A stretch of 64,000 nt of DNA, taken from positions 1 to 64,000 of the forward strand of contig JAKRSB010000133.1 of assembly GCA_022402525.1 (NCBI GenBank). The letters run 5' to 3'. The stretch comes from Thermosynechococcaceae cyanobacterium MS004. GTDB taxonomy: Bacteria; Cyanobacteriota; Cyanobacteriia; Thermosynechococcales; Thermosynechococcaceae. The notes below the pieces were generated by a model. It saw only the letters and a program-made list of their open reading frames with translations. It searched no databases and was not told where the DNA came from. Of the stretch, positions 1 through 8,048 are shown in pieces; the first letter of the stretch is position 1, and each line of letters starts with the position of its first letter. The position numbers and the translations under genes were made by a program.

Positions 1-20
1 AGTTATTTTTCCAGAGCGAT

Positions 21-368
21 GTGAGTAAGACTGAAGCGAGAACCGTCAGTAGTACTGTGGCCTCCCGCGTAATGGAAATACAGCCGAATGTTGCCCCAGC
101 CTCAACCTGTACTGGCGAGACGGGTCTGAAATCAAAACTAGGACTTATTCCGTCAAGCATAACGTTCGTGAACAAAAAAAATGTTCCGGTTAAGGTCTAC
201 TGGGTTGACTACAGTGGTGCACGAGTATATCGCTTCGACCTAGCACCTAACCAATCAAGAGTTCAACTCACATTCGCCACTTACCCCTATGTAGTAACAG
301 ATTCCAGTAGCCACTGCTTAGATATTTTCGTTACGTCATTGTTGCCATCTATGGCAGTCATTCAATAA
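21..368 (+). CDS. VHL beta-domain protein (possibly 5'-truncated by window edge)
   Basis: A 115-residue protein. Residues about 45-104 match the beta domain of the von Hippel-Lindau tumour suppressor: SITFVNKKN, a VYWVDYSG strand with Trp61, a Tyr70 in ARVYRFDLAPNQ, then TFATYPYVVTD and CLDIFV. Trp61 and Tyr70 line up with the aromatic pair that shapes the hydroxyproline pocket in human VHL. The rest of that pocket looks only partly kept, so ligand binding is not assured. No alpha domain (elongin-binding box) is present. The GTG at 21 is the first possible start in the window, but the frame stays open to the left edge, so a longer N-terminus is possible. The last five codons including the stop are duplicated as a 15-bp direct repeat. 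Bacterial VHL-domain proteins are known but have no settled role. Confidence 0.75.
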   Translation: MSKTEARTVSSTVASRVMEIQPNVAPASTCTGETGLKSKLGLIPSSITFVNKKNVPVKVYWVDYSGARVYRFDLAPNQSRVQLTFATYPYVVTDSSSHCLDIFVTSLLPSMAVIQ

Positions 369-383
369 GCAGTCATTCAATAA
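354..383. repeat. 2 x 15 bp perfect direct repeat over a stop codon
   Basis: The unit GCAGTCATTCAATAA occurs twice head to tail. The first copy holds the last codons and TAA stop of the VHL-domain gene; the second duplicates them downstream. It is one of many 15-bp arrays in this window. Confidence 0.95.
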
Positions 384-502
384 ATTGTTGCGCTAGGTCA
401 CTGGGGCGGGGGGCAAGTTTTATCGTCTTCTGGAGGGTGGGTTGAGGGGATAGATGGCTCCAGATCCAGCGGATTGAGCTTCATGCCCACGGAGATCTAG
501 AA

Positions 503-1894
503 TCAAGCTTGCGCTACACCTTCCTCTCGCGCAGCCTGCTCCACCGCCGCTGCAACCGCCGCAGAAACGCGCTCATCAAAGACAGAAGGGACGATATATT
601 CCGGGCTAAGCTCTTGAGGGCTAACCAACGCCGCGATCGCATGGGCAGCCTCTAGGTGCATGGTGGTGGTAATGGTGGCGGCGCGACAGTGGAGCGCCCC
701 GCGAAAAATGCCCGGAAAGGCCAAAACGTTATTGATCTGATTGGGATAGTCACTGCGCCCAGTGGCCATCACCGCTACCAATCCTTGGGCTAGTTCCGGC
801 TGAATTTCTGGCACTGGATTTGCCATCGCAAACACGATTGCACCCTGAGCCATGGTTTTCAGCATATCTGGGGTCAAAACGCCCGGTGCGCTGACGCCTA
901 AAAATACATCTGCATCCTGAAGGGCTTCAGCGAGGGTTCCGGTTGCCGCTACTGCAAACTCCTGTTTTTCGGGGGTGAGGTCAGGACGAGTTGTGCTAAC
1001 CACGCCCTGGCGATCGCACAGCCAAATATTGCTGGCTCCGGCTTTGCGCAGCAGTCGACCAATGGCAACCCCGGCTGCACCTGCACCATTGATCACAATT
1101 TTGACCGTCTCTAGAGATTTACCCACCAGCTTAAAAGCGTTGGTTAAGGCCGCTAGCACCACGATCGCTGTACCGTGCTGGTCATCATGGAAGACGGGAA
1201 TTTTCAGCTCGCGCTGGAGGCGGGCTTCAACTTCAAAACAGCGGGGCGCGCTAATGTCTTCGAGGTTGATGCCGCCAAAAACCGGGGCAATGCGCTTTAC
1301 GGTTTCTACAATTTCATCGACGTCCTGGGTGTCCAAGCAGACCGGAAATGCATTAAGCTGCCCGAACTCTTTAAACAAAAGCGCCTTCCCTTCCATCACC
1401 GGAAGCGCCGCCTCTGGGCCAATGTTGCCCAGCCCCAGCACCGCACTACCGTCCGTGACCACCGCAACGGTATTTTGCTTAATGGTGAGTTCGTAGGCGC
1501 GCTCTGGATTTTCGGCGATCGCCGTACAGACCCGGCCCACGCCAGGGGTGTAGGCCATCGCGAGGTCATCCTGGCTCTGGAGGGGGAGTTTACTAATGGT
1601 GATCAGTTTGCCGCCCTGGTGCAGCGCAAAGGTGCGGTCTTTGACGGAGATGACCTGGATATCGGCATCAGCCTTGAGCGCCTGTACGATGGCGTCTGCG
1701 TGATCTTGGCTGGCGGCATCAACGGTAATTTCGCGAATAATGGCCTTGCGATCGCGCTCTAGCACATCGATATGGCCAATATTGCCGCCAGCCTCCCCAA
1801 TGGCCTGCACCACCCGCGCCAGCATTCCCACATGATTGGGAATTTGCACCTGAACAGTAATGCTGTAGCTCGGATTCGGCGTGAGTTGAACCAT
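503..1894 (-). CDS. Malic enzyme with N-terminal ACT domain
   Basis: Oxidatively decarboxylates malate to pyruvate, making NAD(P)H, in the cytosol. The 463 residues start with an ACT-type regulatory domain (about 10-85, IPNHVGMLARVVQ), as in several bacterial malic enzymes, suggesting control by a small ligand. The catalytic part has YTPGVG (Tyr115), GKALLFK (Lys170), metal ligands in LEDI (about 212) and HDDQHGT (about 237), and the nucleotide loop GAGAAG at 270-275. Length and order fit the family. AGGAAAT sits 7 nt before the ATG. Cofactor preference (NAD or NADP) cannot be read with certainty. The gene stands alone on the minus strand. Confidence 0.93.
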   Translation of the reverse strand: MVQLTPNPSYSITVQVQIPNHVGMLARVVQAIGEAGGNIGHIDVLERDRKAIIREITVDAASQDHADAIVQALKADADIQVISVKDRTFALHQGGKLITISKLPLQSQDDLAMAYTPGVGRVCTAIAENPERAYELTIKQNTVAVVTDGSAVLGLGNIGPEAALPVMEGKALLFKEFGQLNAFPVCLDTQDVDEIVETVKRIAPVFGGINLEDISAPRCFEVEARLQRELKIPVFHDDQHGTAIVVLAALTNAFKLVGKSLETVKIVINGAGAAGVAIGRLLRKAGASNIWLCDRQGVVSTTRPDLTPEKQEFAVAATGTLAEALQDADVFLGVSAPGVLTPDMLKTMAQGAIVFAMANPVPEIQPELAQGLVAVMATGRSDYPNQINNVLAFPGIFRGALHCRAATITTTMHLEAAHAIAALVSPQELSPEYIVPSVFDERVSAAVAAAVEQAAREEGVAQA

Positions 1895-2034
1895 TGTGAT
1901 TTCCTGAGTTGCAAGGGAATGAAAAAGCTGAGGCTGCTCTGAGAGAGGGAGCTGAGGGGTGCCTGTGAAGGACTCCTGCAGGAAACAAGCCTATCAATCT
2001 TAAAGCGATCTTTCAGCGAAAACGGTTTGAAATG

Positions 2035-2751
2035 TTATCGATTATTCTCAAAGTTAGTATCAAAAGTATTTTCAAAAAACTCATCCTCCCACTCGTCATC
2101 CGAAGGCGGTGGACGATTGGGGTGCTTTAAGACGCGATAGTCCGCATCCACAACGCGATCGCTGATTGGATCTTTTTTTGATCGCTCAAAGCCTTCTTCC
2201 AAGCCTTCTGAAGATGAACTGGGATAGGCGGGGCGGGGATAAAAGTCTGGATCTTCTTCATAGAGATCGGTAGGGTCTGGAGGCGAGCCTTGAGGTTTTT
2301 TTGGGGGGGCACTGTCAACCCAGTCTTGAGCTGGTGTATCGTACCAGTCTGAATTGGCTGCACGGCCTGACCTGCGGCTAAATCCTGCCTTGGACTCGGC
2401 TTTTGATGTTTTGGGACGAGATGTTTTGGTATGTTTTTTCTTGACCTGAAAAGGATTGCCCTGAAAGGGGTTAAAGGCAAACGGGTTACCGGCCGTGCCG
2501 TTTTTCCAGGAACGTCGAGCGCCACGGGCTGTACCAGAACGTCGGGGGCTGGATTGCAGCAGGTACAGGAGCAGAATGCCGATGACCAAGCCCAAGGCGA
2601 TGGAGAGCAGCAGCAAACTGCCCAGCGGCAGAAGAGGTAGAGCCATGCCCAGCACGGTCACAGACAGTAGCCCTTGATTCTGCACCCCTAAAACAACACC
2701 AGCACCAACCAGCAATAGCAGCGCAATGATCCGGATGATTGCCATACCCAT
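2035..2751 (-). CDS. LapA-like (DUF1049) membrane protein with long charged tail
   Basis: About 238 residues. Two hydrophobic helices in the first 70 residues (MAIIRIIALLLLVGAG and LLLLSIALGLVIGILLLYLL) resemble the LapA/DUF1049 family of small inner-membrane proteins. A long hydrophilic tail follows, with basic NPF/NPFQGNPF repeats and then an acidic Pro/Asp/Glu-rich end. The frame is open further upstream, but that part overlaps hemW and lacks family similarity. The ATG at 2751 (or 2745, two codons later) follows AGGAAAG, so the start is placed there. It lies 85 nt downstream of hemW and may be cotranscribed. The role of the tail is unknown. Confidence 0.72.
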   Translation of the reverse strand: MGMAIIRIIALLLLVGAGVVLGVQNQGLLSVTVLGMALPLLPLGSLLLLSIALGLVIGILLLYLLQSSPRRSGTARGARRSWKNGTAGNPFAFNPFQGNPFQVKKKHTKTSRPKTSKAESKAGFSRRSGRAANSDWYDTPAQDWVDSAPPKKPQGSPPDPTDLYEEDPDFYPRPAYPSSSSEGLEEGFERSKKDPISDRVVDADYRVLKHPNRPPPSDDEWEDEFFENTFDTNFENNR

Positions 2752-2836
2752 CTTTCCTGTGAAGCTCCCATGTCCAGGGTATACGACTAAGATAACCCCC
2801 TCCATTTGCATGATCAGGGATCTGGTGCGCTGAACC

Positions 2837-4117
2837 TTATTCCAGCCCAGAGAGTGTTTCCCATAGGGAAACCAGCACCGAATTAGAAAATAAAAACCCA
2901 TCTGGATCTGTCAGCCGTAAGGTACCTTCCGTCGTTAGCTCCACCCAGCCTTTGATGCGGTCGGGTTCCAAAACATCGGTAAACAGGTCAAGAAGTGGGC
3001 GATCGCTCTGCTGGCTCAAGGTTTTTAGATTCACTCCTTCCGCGCACCGCAGCCCCAGCATTAGGGTTTCAAAAAGGCGATCGCTGGGGGACGTGACCGG
3101 ACAATCCACCCGACCTTCCTGCTGAAGATAGGTGGTGAGCCACTGGGCGTAGTCTACTCGGCTGCGGGGGCGACTAAAGCGCTGCCCCTGGAGATAGCTA
3201 GTCGCACCCATGCCAAAGCCATAGTAAGACCCATTACGCCAGTAAGTTTGATTGTGGGCGCAGGGATAGCCAGCCTTGGCGTAGTTTGAGATTTCGTAGT
3301 GGGCATACCCTGCCGCTCTCAGCACCTCCGAAGCGGTTCGATACATTTGAGCGGCAAGGTCATCCGTCGGCAGCGGAAATTCCCCCGGTTCGTAGCGCTT
3401 CCCAAAGACGGTGCCCGGCTCTACCACCAGGTCATAGGCGGAAAGATGCTCAGGCTCAAGGGCGATCGCGCACTGTAAGGACTCTGTCCACTGCGCCAAG
3501 GTTTGGCTTGGCAGTCCAGAAATAAGGTCAAGACTCAGATTTTGCACACCAGCCTGCCGCACCCAGTCCACCGCCTCATAGATATCTTTAACCTGATGGG
3601 TGCGTCCACACTGCTGGAGTAAGTCATCTTGGAAAGCCTGAGATCCGAGGCTAATGCGGTTTACCCCTGCCTGAAGATAGCCCTGAACCTGAGACAAGGT
3701 AAAAGTGCCTGGATCCATCTCCATCGACACTTCAGGTGCGTCATCTAGGCGAAATTGACCCGCCAGCGCCTCAAGAATGCGGTGTACCTGGGCGGGAGAG
3801 AGTAGGGAAGGCGTCCCACCCCCAAAAAAAATGGTTTTGAGCGACGCTCCGGAGCTGAGTCCTGTATTGAGAGTCACGCTATTGGGGGTCGCGCCAATTT
3901 CTTGGCAGAGCCAGTCTACGTACTGCACAATGCTGCCAGAGGACTCCCCCCAAAGGCGATCGCCAAGGACCGAAATGGGAAAGTCGCAGTAGAAACAGCG
4001 TCGTCGGCAAAACGGAATATGCACATAGGCGGCACGCGGAACTTCCCAATCCCATAAATGAGGGAAATCCGACTTTTTTTGGGCTGCAGAAACGGACATA
4101 GCGCCAATTTGCCTCAT
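2837..4117 (-). CDS. hemW: Radical SAM heme chaperone HemW
   Basis: Radical SAM protein related to oxygen-independent coproporphyrinogen oxidase. The cluster motif is CRRRCFYCDF near residues 37-44, with Phe where true HemN has a fourth Cys; this is the HemW signature. GGGTPS (SAM binding) and a C-terminal HemN-type domain (LFETLMLGLRCAEGVN) follow. HemW proteins are thought to deliver heme to apoproteins rather than oxidise coproporphyrinogen; that is family knowledge, not shown here. The start at 4117 is chosen because AAGGG lies 6 nt upstream; two upstream in-frame codons and one 6 codons inside are alternatives. Confidence 0.9.
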   Translation of the reverse strand: MRQIGAMSVSAAQKKSDFPHLWDWEVPRAAYVHIPFCRRRCFYCDFPISVLGDRLWGESSGSIVQYVDWLCQEIGATPNSVTLNTGLSSGASLKTIFFGGGTPSLLSPAQVHRILEALAGQFRLDDAPEVSMEMDPGTFTLSQVQGYLQAGVNRISLGSQAFQDDLLQQCGRTHQVKDIYEAVDWVRQAGVQNLSLDLISGLPSQTLAQWTESLQCAIALEPEHLSAYDLVVEPGTVFGKRYEPGEFPLPTDDLAAQMYRTASEVLRAAGYAHYEISNYAKAGYPCAHNQTYWRNGSYYGFGMGATSYLQGQRFSRPRSRVDYAQWLTTYLQQEGRVDCPVTSPSDRLFETLMLGLRCAEGVNLKTLSQQSDRPLLDLFTDVLEPDRIKGWVELTTEGTLRLTDPDGFLFSNSVLVSLWETLSGLE

Positions 4118-4411
4118 AATTCCCTTGATAATTCTTATTGCCCCAGAGCTCACCGTCTGTCCTAAGTCCTTGAAATCCAGACCGTATAATAGGTTTAATT
4201 GTGGAGGTTCCGGTGAGCGCTAATCCGCAGAAAAGCAGACGAAGAAAAACTGTAAAAGCTTTTCCCGCTGGGAACTTAATTTTGAGACCGTCACTTTGGA
4301 GGCATAACGGCTAAATTTGGCTAAGCGGCTTGTTTTCAATCCCTTCTGAGCATTGCAAAACCTGATGCAGCACCCTCTATTTCATAGCGCCTATTCTGAG
4401 TTTTAAAGACT

Positions 4412-5491
4412 ATGATTGACGCCATTATTATTCTGACTTTTATTGTAGTGGGCGCTACCCTTGGATTTCATAGCGTTGAGCTGCTGCCCTTCAGCGCCTT
4501 AGCTCAGGTTGAGAACCTAGAAGGGCTGCGCTGGGTGACGACGGGGTTTGGCAGTTTAATTGGGGTGGGGGTTGGTCTTGCGGCCCAGACGACCTATCGT
4601 CGCGCTGAGTCCGGTATTAAAAAGCTGCCCACGGATGTATTGTTTAGCCGCTCCATTGGTCTGGTGCTGGGCTTGATTGTCGCAAATTTGATGCTAGCAC
4701 CCATTTTTTTGCTGCCTATCCCTAGCGAGCTATCGTTCCTAAAGCCTACTGCGGCGCTGTTGGGCAGCATTATGTTTTCGTACTCTGGCCTCAGCTTAGC
4801 CGATACTCACGGTCGCACACTCCTACGGCTGATTAACCCCAACTCCATGGAAACGATGCTTTTGGCAGAAGGGACTCTCAAGCCTGCCCCAGCCAAAATT
4901 CTAGACACCAGCTCCATCATTGATGGTCGGGTGGAAGAGCTGGTAAATACGGGGTTTTTGGAGGGTCAAATTTTGGTGCCGCAGTTTGTCCTCCAAGAGC
5001 TGCAAAACATTGCGGATGCTTCGAATGACCAAAAGCGATCGCGCGGACGGCGTGGTCTAGATATTCTCAATCGCCTTCAGGAAAACTACCCTCAGCGAAT
5101 CATCATTCATCCCGCTGACTACGACGATGTGGCAACGGTGGACGCCAAGCTGGTGCGTCTAGCTCAAGATATTAACGGAAGCCTCGTGACCAACGACTAC
5201 AACTTAAATAAGGTCGCGAGTCTGCAAAAAGTACAGGTTCTCAACGTCAACGATCTGGCTCAGGTGCTGCGTCCTGTTTACCTGCCAGGGGATAGCCTCG
5301 ACCTCAAAATTCTCAAAGAAGGGAAAGAACCCGATCAGGGGGTTGGGTATCTGTCGGACGGCACGATGGTGGTGGTGGAAGAGGGCAGCCCGTTTGTGGG
5401 CGATGAGGTGCCTGTGGTTGTGACCAGTGCCCTCCAGACCTCCGCAGGCCGGATGATTTTTGCACGCCCCAGAATGTCTGCGCCAGCCTGA
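4412..5491 (+). CDS. PIN/TRAM domain membrane protein (YacL-like)
   Basis: 359 residues: four hydrophobic segments in the first about 125 residues, then a PIN nuclease domain (from about 158, ILDTSSIIDGR; further acidic residues in DVATVDAKLV and LVTNDYNL), then a C-terminal TRAM domain (about 295-355, GVGYLSDGTMVVVEEG). This order matches the YacL family, conserved in Firmicutes and cyanobacteria. PIN domains are metal-dependent RNases and TRAM binds RNA, so a membrane-tethered RNA-processing role is likely but unproven. The stop lies 21 nt from the stop of the convergent nuclease gene. Confidence 0.9.
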   Translation: MIDAIIILTFIVVGATLGFHSVELLPFSALAQVENLEGLRWVTTGFGSLIGVGVGLAAQTTYRRAESGIKKLPTDVLFSRSIGLVLGLIVANLMLAPIFLLPIPSELSFLKPTAALLGSIMFSYSGLSLADTHGRTLLRLINPNSMETMLLAEGTLKPAPAKILDTSSIIDGRVEELVNTGFLEGQILVPQFVLQELQNIADASNDQKRSRGRRGLDILNRLQENYPQRIIIHPADYDDVATVDAKLVRLAQDINGSLVTNDYNLNKVASLQKVQVLNVNDLAQVLRPVYLPGDSLDLKILKEGKEPDQGVGYLSDGTMVVVEEGSPFVGDEVPVVVTSALQTSAGRMIFARPRMSAPA

Positions 5492-5512
5492 GTCAACCCT
5501 GTGCTCAACCCG

Positions 5513-6355
5513 CTACGGCGCGTCTATCCGATTCTCGACAATATCCTGGACGGATTGCGGTACCTTCGAGAGAAAGCTATAGCCTGTCAGCGCTTCTAGA
5601 CTTCGGATCGTCGTGCGAAAGGTGCGCCAGTCTTCTTCTTTCACGCCCTGGGTATTGGGCATCAAGACAGCAATCACTCGACTGTTTGCGGTAATGCCTG
5701 CTATCCCCTGTCCTTGACGCTCGTTGACCACCACAATTTTCCAGAGGTCAGAGGAAACCGGAATTTTGCCGTTGGCAATACTCTCGGCGCGGCCCTTACT
5801 GCCCGTCCCGCCCGTCCCGACGGGGCCTGCAATGATATAAAGCTCTTTGCCGGATCTGACCAAGCGGCGGCAGTAGCTCTCTAGCTGTTCCCAAGGGCCG
5901 CGATTGTTGTCAGGGGCTTGGGGCACAATATTGGTCATATAGAAGACAGCGGCAGAATCTTCTGGGGTTAGATTCCGATCTGCGGCCGGAACCAGATGCC
6001 CTCGGTCAAAGCCGCTGCCCGTATATAGGCTGGGGGTGATCACGCGATCGCCAGTCAGCAGGGGGTCAGGGGCAAAAGCAGGGCGTTCTCCCTGCCCAAG
6101 CCAGTCCCGATTGAGCTGCCAGCTTGCCCATCGCGCGATGTTCTGATCGCGATCGTACAGCAGCACGTATTGAGGTCTATCCACTAAAAGGGCTTGTGAG
6201 GAAGATGCGCTGACTTCAGGCGTCGGGTTGCCGAGCAGCAGATGGGGGCTTTGGGTCAGCAGGCTGGACTGCCCAAAGGGACGACAGCCCCAGCAGACTC
6301 CTAACACCAGCATCAGACTCGCCAGAAGTCTGATTTTTAAGTAAATTGGTTGCAT
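5513..6355 (-). CDS. Secreted DNA/RNA non-specific endonuclease (NUC1/His-Me finger)
   Basis: 280 residues with a hydrophobic N-terminal export signal (LLASLMLVLGVCWG). The catalytic core has the hallmark DRGHLVPAADR, with His as general base, and a metal-binding Asn in NNRGPWEQLE. This is the Serratia-nuclease/EndoG-like fold that cuts DNA and RNA without sequence specificity. A Cys-rich patch after the signal (CWGC) might act as a lipobox but is not canonical. No immunity gene is visible beside it. It is divergent from the retropepsin-like gene; an inverted repeat lies between them. Confidence 0.9.
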   Translation of the reverse strand: MQPIYLKIRLLASLMLVLGVCWGCRPFGQSSLLTQSPHLLLGNPTPEVSASSSQALLVDRPQYVLLYDRDQNIARWASWQLNRDWLGQGERPAFAPDPLLTGDRVITPSLYTGSGFDRGHLVPAADRNLTPEDSAAVFYMTNIVPQAPDNNRGPWEQLESYCRRLVRSGKELYIIAGPVGTGGTGSKGRAESIANGKIPVSSDLWKIVVVNERQGQGIAGITANSRVIAVLMPNTQGVKEEDWRTFRTTIRSLEALTGYSFLSKVPQSVQDIVENRIDAP

Positions 6356-6383
6356 TCTTAGGTTTACAGCGGTTGAGGCACCG

Positions 6384-6408
6384 ATAACGAGTGACTTAAC
6401 GAGTCACT
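6384..6408. promoter_or_regulatory. Inverted repeat between divergent genes
   Basis: GAGTGACT-TAACG-AGTCACTC is an 8-bp perfect inverted repeat with a 5-nt loop in the 158-bp divergent spacer. There is no T-tract on either side, so a terminator is unlikely; a regulator binding site is possible. Inferred from symmetry only. Confidence 0.35.
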
Positions 6409-6513
6409 CTGTGGAGTTCTAGCACCATCGTCCCTCAAAATGGGCACCCTGAAGTACAGTGGCGACCCCCATCGGGAATCAGCAGCGTTGAGTCAAACTG
6501 GAGCATTGATGAA

Positions 6514-7218
6514 GTGGCGATCGCAATGGTAAAGCAGCACCGAAAACAGCACCGAAAACAGCGATTGAAAGGCTCTTGGGTGGTTCTGCTGAGCTTACCG
6601 CTGCTGTGGGGAACGCTGCCGGCATTGGGGAACTCCAGCATTAGCGCACTTCAAGCAAAATTACAGTCTGCCGTGGCGAGCAAAAACTGGGTTCAGGCGC
6701 TGAAGGTCGTCGATCAGCTGATTCCCTTGGTGCCCCAGCAGGCTAGTCAGCTTAAACAGTATCGCACCCAGCTAGAGCAGCTCTCCCGCAGCTCTGCTAG
6801 CCCTGCTCAACGCGGGATTCAGTCCCTTGCTAAGTCATCTCCGAGGGGACACCTCAGCATTAAGCGCCGAGATCACGGTGTTCCTGTCGTAGACGTGCTG
6901 TTTAATCAGCGCCAGTCTTTTGAAATGCTGGTAGATTCTGGTGCCAGCCTAACGGTCATTACTCGTCCGATGGCCAGGGCGCTGGGCATTACCCCAGCCA
7001 ATATTGTTAGCACGATTACCGTCTCAACCGCCAACGGCCAAACCAAAATGCCCATCGTCTATCTGGGCTCAGTGTCCGTTGCGGGCCTCACAACCCGGCA
7101 AGTCCCTGTGGCGATCGCAGGGCCTGAAATGGAAATTGGTCTACTGGGGCAAGACTTTCTACAGCGCTACGACGTGAACCTACGCAGCAGTCACATTGAA
7201 TTTCATGATCGACGTTAG
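6514..7218 (+). CDS. Retropepsin-like aspartic protease
   Basis: 234 residues. A signal/anchor segment lies at about 20-40, followed by a short helical region (41-100) and one retropepsin-type domain. The catalytic motif is LVDSGASLTVI with Asp141, followed by the flap and hydrophobic motif IGLLGQDFLQRYDV. A single D-[ST]-G motif means the active enzyme would be a homodimer, as in the bacterial clan AA family. Substrates are unknown. The start is GTG 6514 or ATG 6526. The N-terminus holds a 12-bp duplication (KQHRKQHRK). Confidence 0.85.
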   Translation: MAIAMVKQHRKQHRKQRLKGSWVVLLSLPLLWGTLPALGNSSISALQAKLQSAVASKNWVQALKVVDQLIPLVPQQASQLKQYRTQLEQLSRSSASPAQRGIQSLAKSSPRGHLSIKRRDHGVPVVDVLFNQRQSFEMLVDSGASLTVITRPMARALGITPANIVSTITVSTANGQTKMPIVYLGSVSVAGLTTRQVPVAIAGPEMEIGLLGQDFLQRYDVNLRSSHIEFHDRR

Positions 7219-7324
7219 ACCGTTCTCCAGCAAAGAGTTCACCAGCCAAGACTTTTCCGGCAAAGAGCTCTCCAGTAAAAAGTTCACCAGCAAAGAGTTC
7301 ACTGGCAAAGACTTAGCGCTGTAG
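7205..7324 (+). other. 39-codon frame of pentapeptide-like repeats (15-bp array)
   Basis: Six imperfect 15-bp units (about 7223-7315) fill the gap between two genes. Read from ATG 7205 they encode repeats such as FSSKE, FTSQD, FSGKE, LSSKK, FTSKE and FTGKD, the spacing of pentapeptide-repeat proteins, before a stop at 7322. The frame overlaps the end of the protease gene and the end of the DUF4168 gene, and no good ribosome binding site precedes it. It may be a chance reading of a minisatellite. Confidence 0.35.
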
Positions 7325-7777
7325 ACGAATCAACTCTTGCTGAATCTGATTCATGAGCTTTTGGTCCGTCTGGCTTTTTTGGGTAATGTCGTTAAATTCC
7401 CCAATCGATAAATTATTCTGACGGATCAGATCCGCCGACTCGTCAAAGAAATTAGCGCAAATCGAGCGCACATTGCCTGGCAGCTGGCTATGGCGACAGA
7501 CATCGTTTGGCAGATTGCCTTTCATCATTGATTTGACCTTGCGGTATGCATCTCGACGAAGGGGCTCAATCCGGAGTACCGCACCCGCATAGTTGCGGAT
7601 TTGATCAGCAGACTGCGCCAAGGCAGCGGAGTCGCCGCTGGTTTGCAGCACTTGCCCAGACCAGCCCGGAACGATTCCGGTCAACCAACTCCCGCAGGCC
7701 AAGAGTACAATGCCAAAACGTTTTACCGGCGCGAGACAAACAGGAGAACGCTTACAGGACAAAGCAAAATGGGTCAT
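7313..7777 (-). CDS. DUF4168 domain exported protein
   Basis: 154 residues with a signal-like hydrophobic segment at about 21-40, then a helical DUF4168-type domain: YAGAVLRIEPLRRDAY, two Cys (CRHSQLPGNVRSIC) and the ending FNDITQKSQTDQKLMNQIQQ. The family is common in cyanobacteria and its function is not known. The two Cys may form a disulfide after export. It converges on the 15-bp repeat array at 7223-7315. Confidence 0.75.
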   Translation of the reverse strand: MTHFALSCKRSPVCLAPVKRFGIVLLACGSWLTGIVPGWSGQVLQTSGDSAALAQSADQIRNYAGAVLRIEPLRRDAYRKVKSMMKGNLPNDVCRHSQLPGNVRSICANFFDESADLIRQNNLSIGEFNDITQKSQTDQKLMNQIQQELIRLQR

Positions 7778-8048
7778 AGGGGACAGTCACTCAGGCAATA
7801 ACTAATGAACATTTCTTTGATTCGCCTTTTATTCATTGAAGGGAATGGGGTCTAAGAAGTTCCTTGCATGAGTCGCTTAGGGTATCGATTAAAAGGTGCA
7901 GCCTTTAACAGCGATTTTAACCTCTACAACTCCTCTGAGTCTAAAGTTTTGAACCTCACGCTGCCCCATCATAATGCGGCCTAAATAATGCGACCTAAAT
8001 GCCTGCATCGTGCTGCATCGTGTTGTGTCTAAACTTCCAGACTTCCAG

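Noticed and set aside
4185-4190. TATAAT upstream of the PIN/TRAM gene
   Set aside because: No -35 element at a suitable distance and it lies over 200 nt from the start codon.
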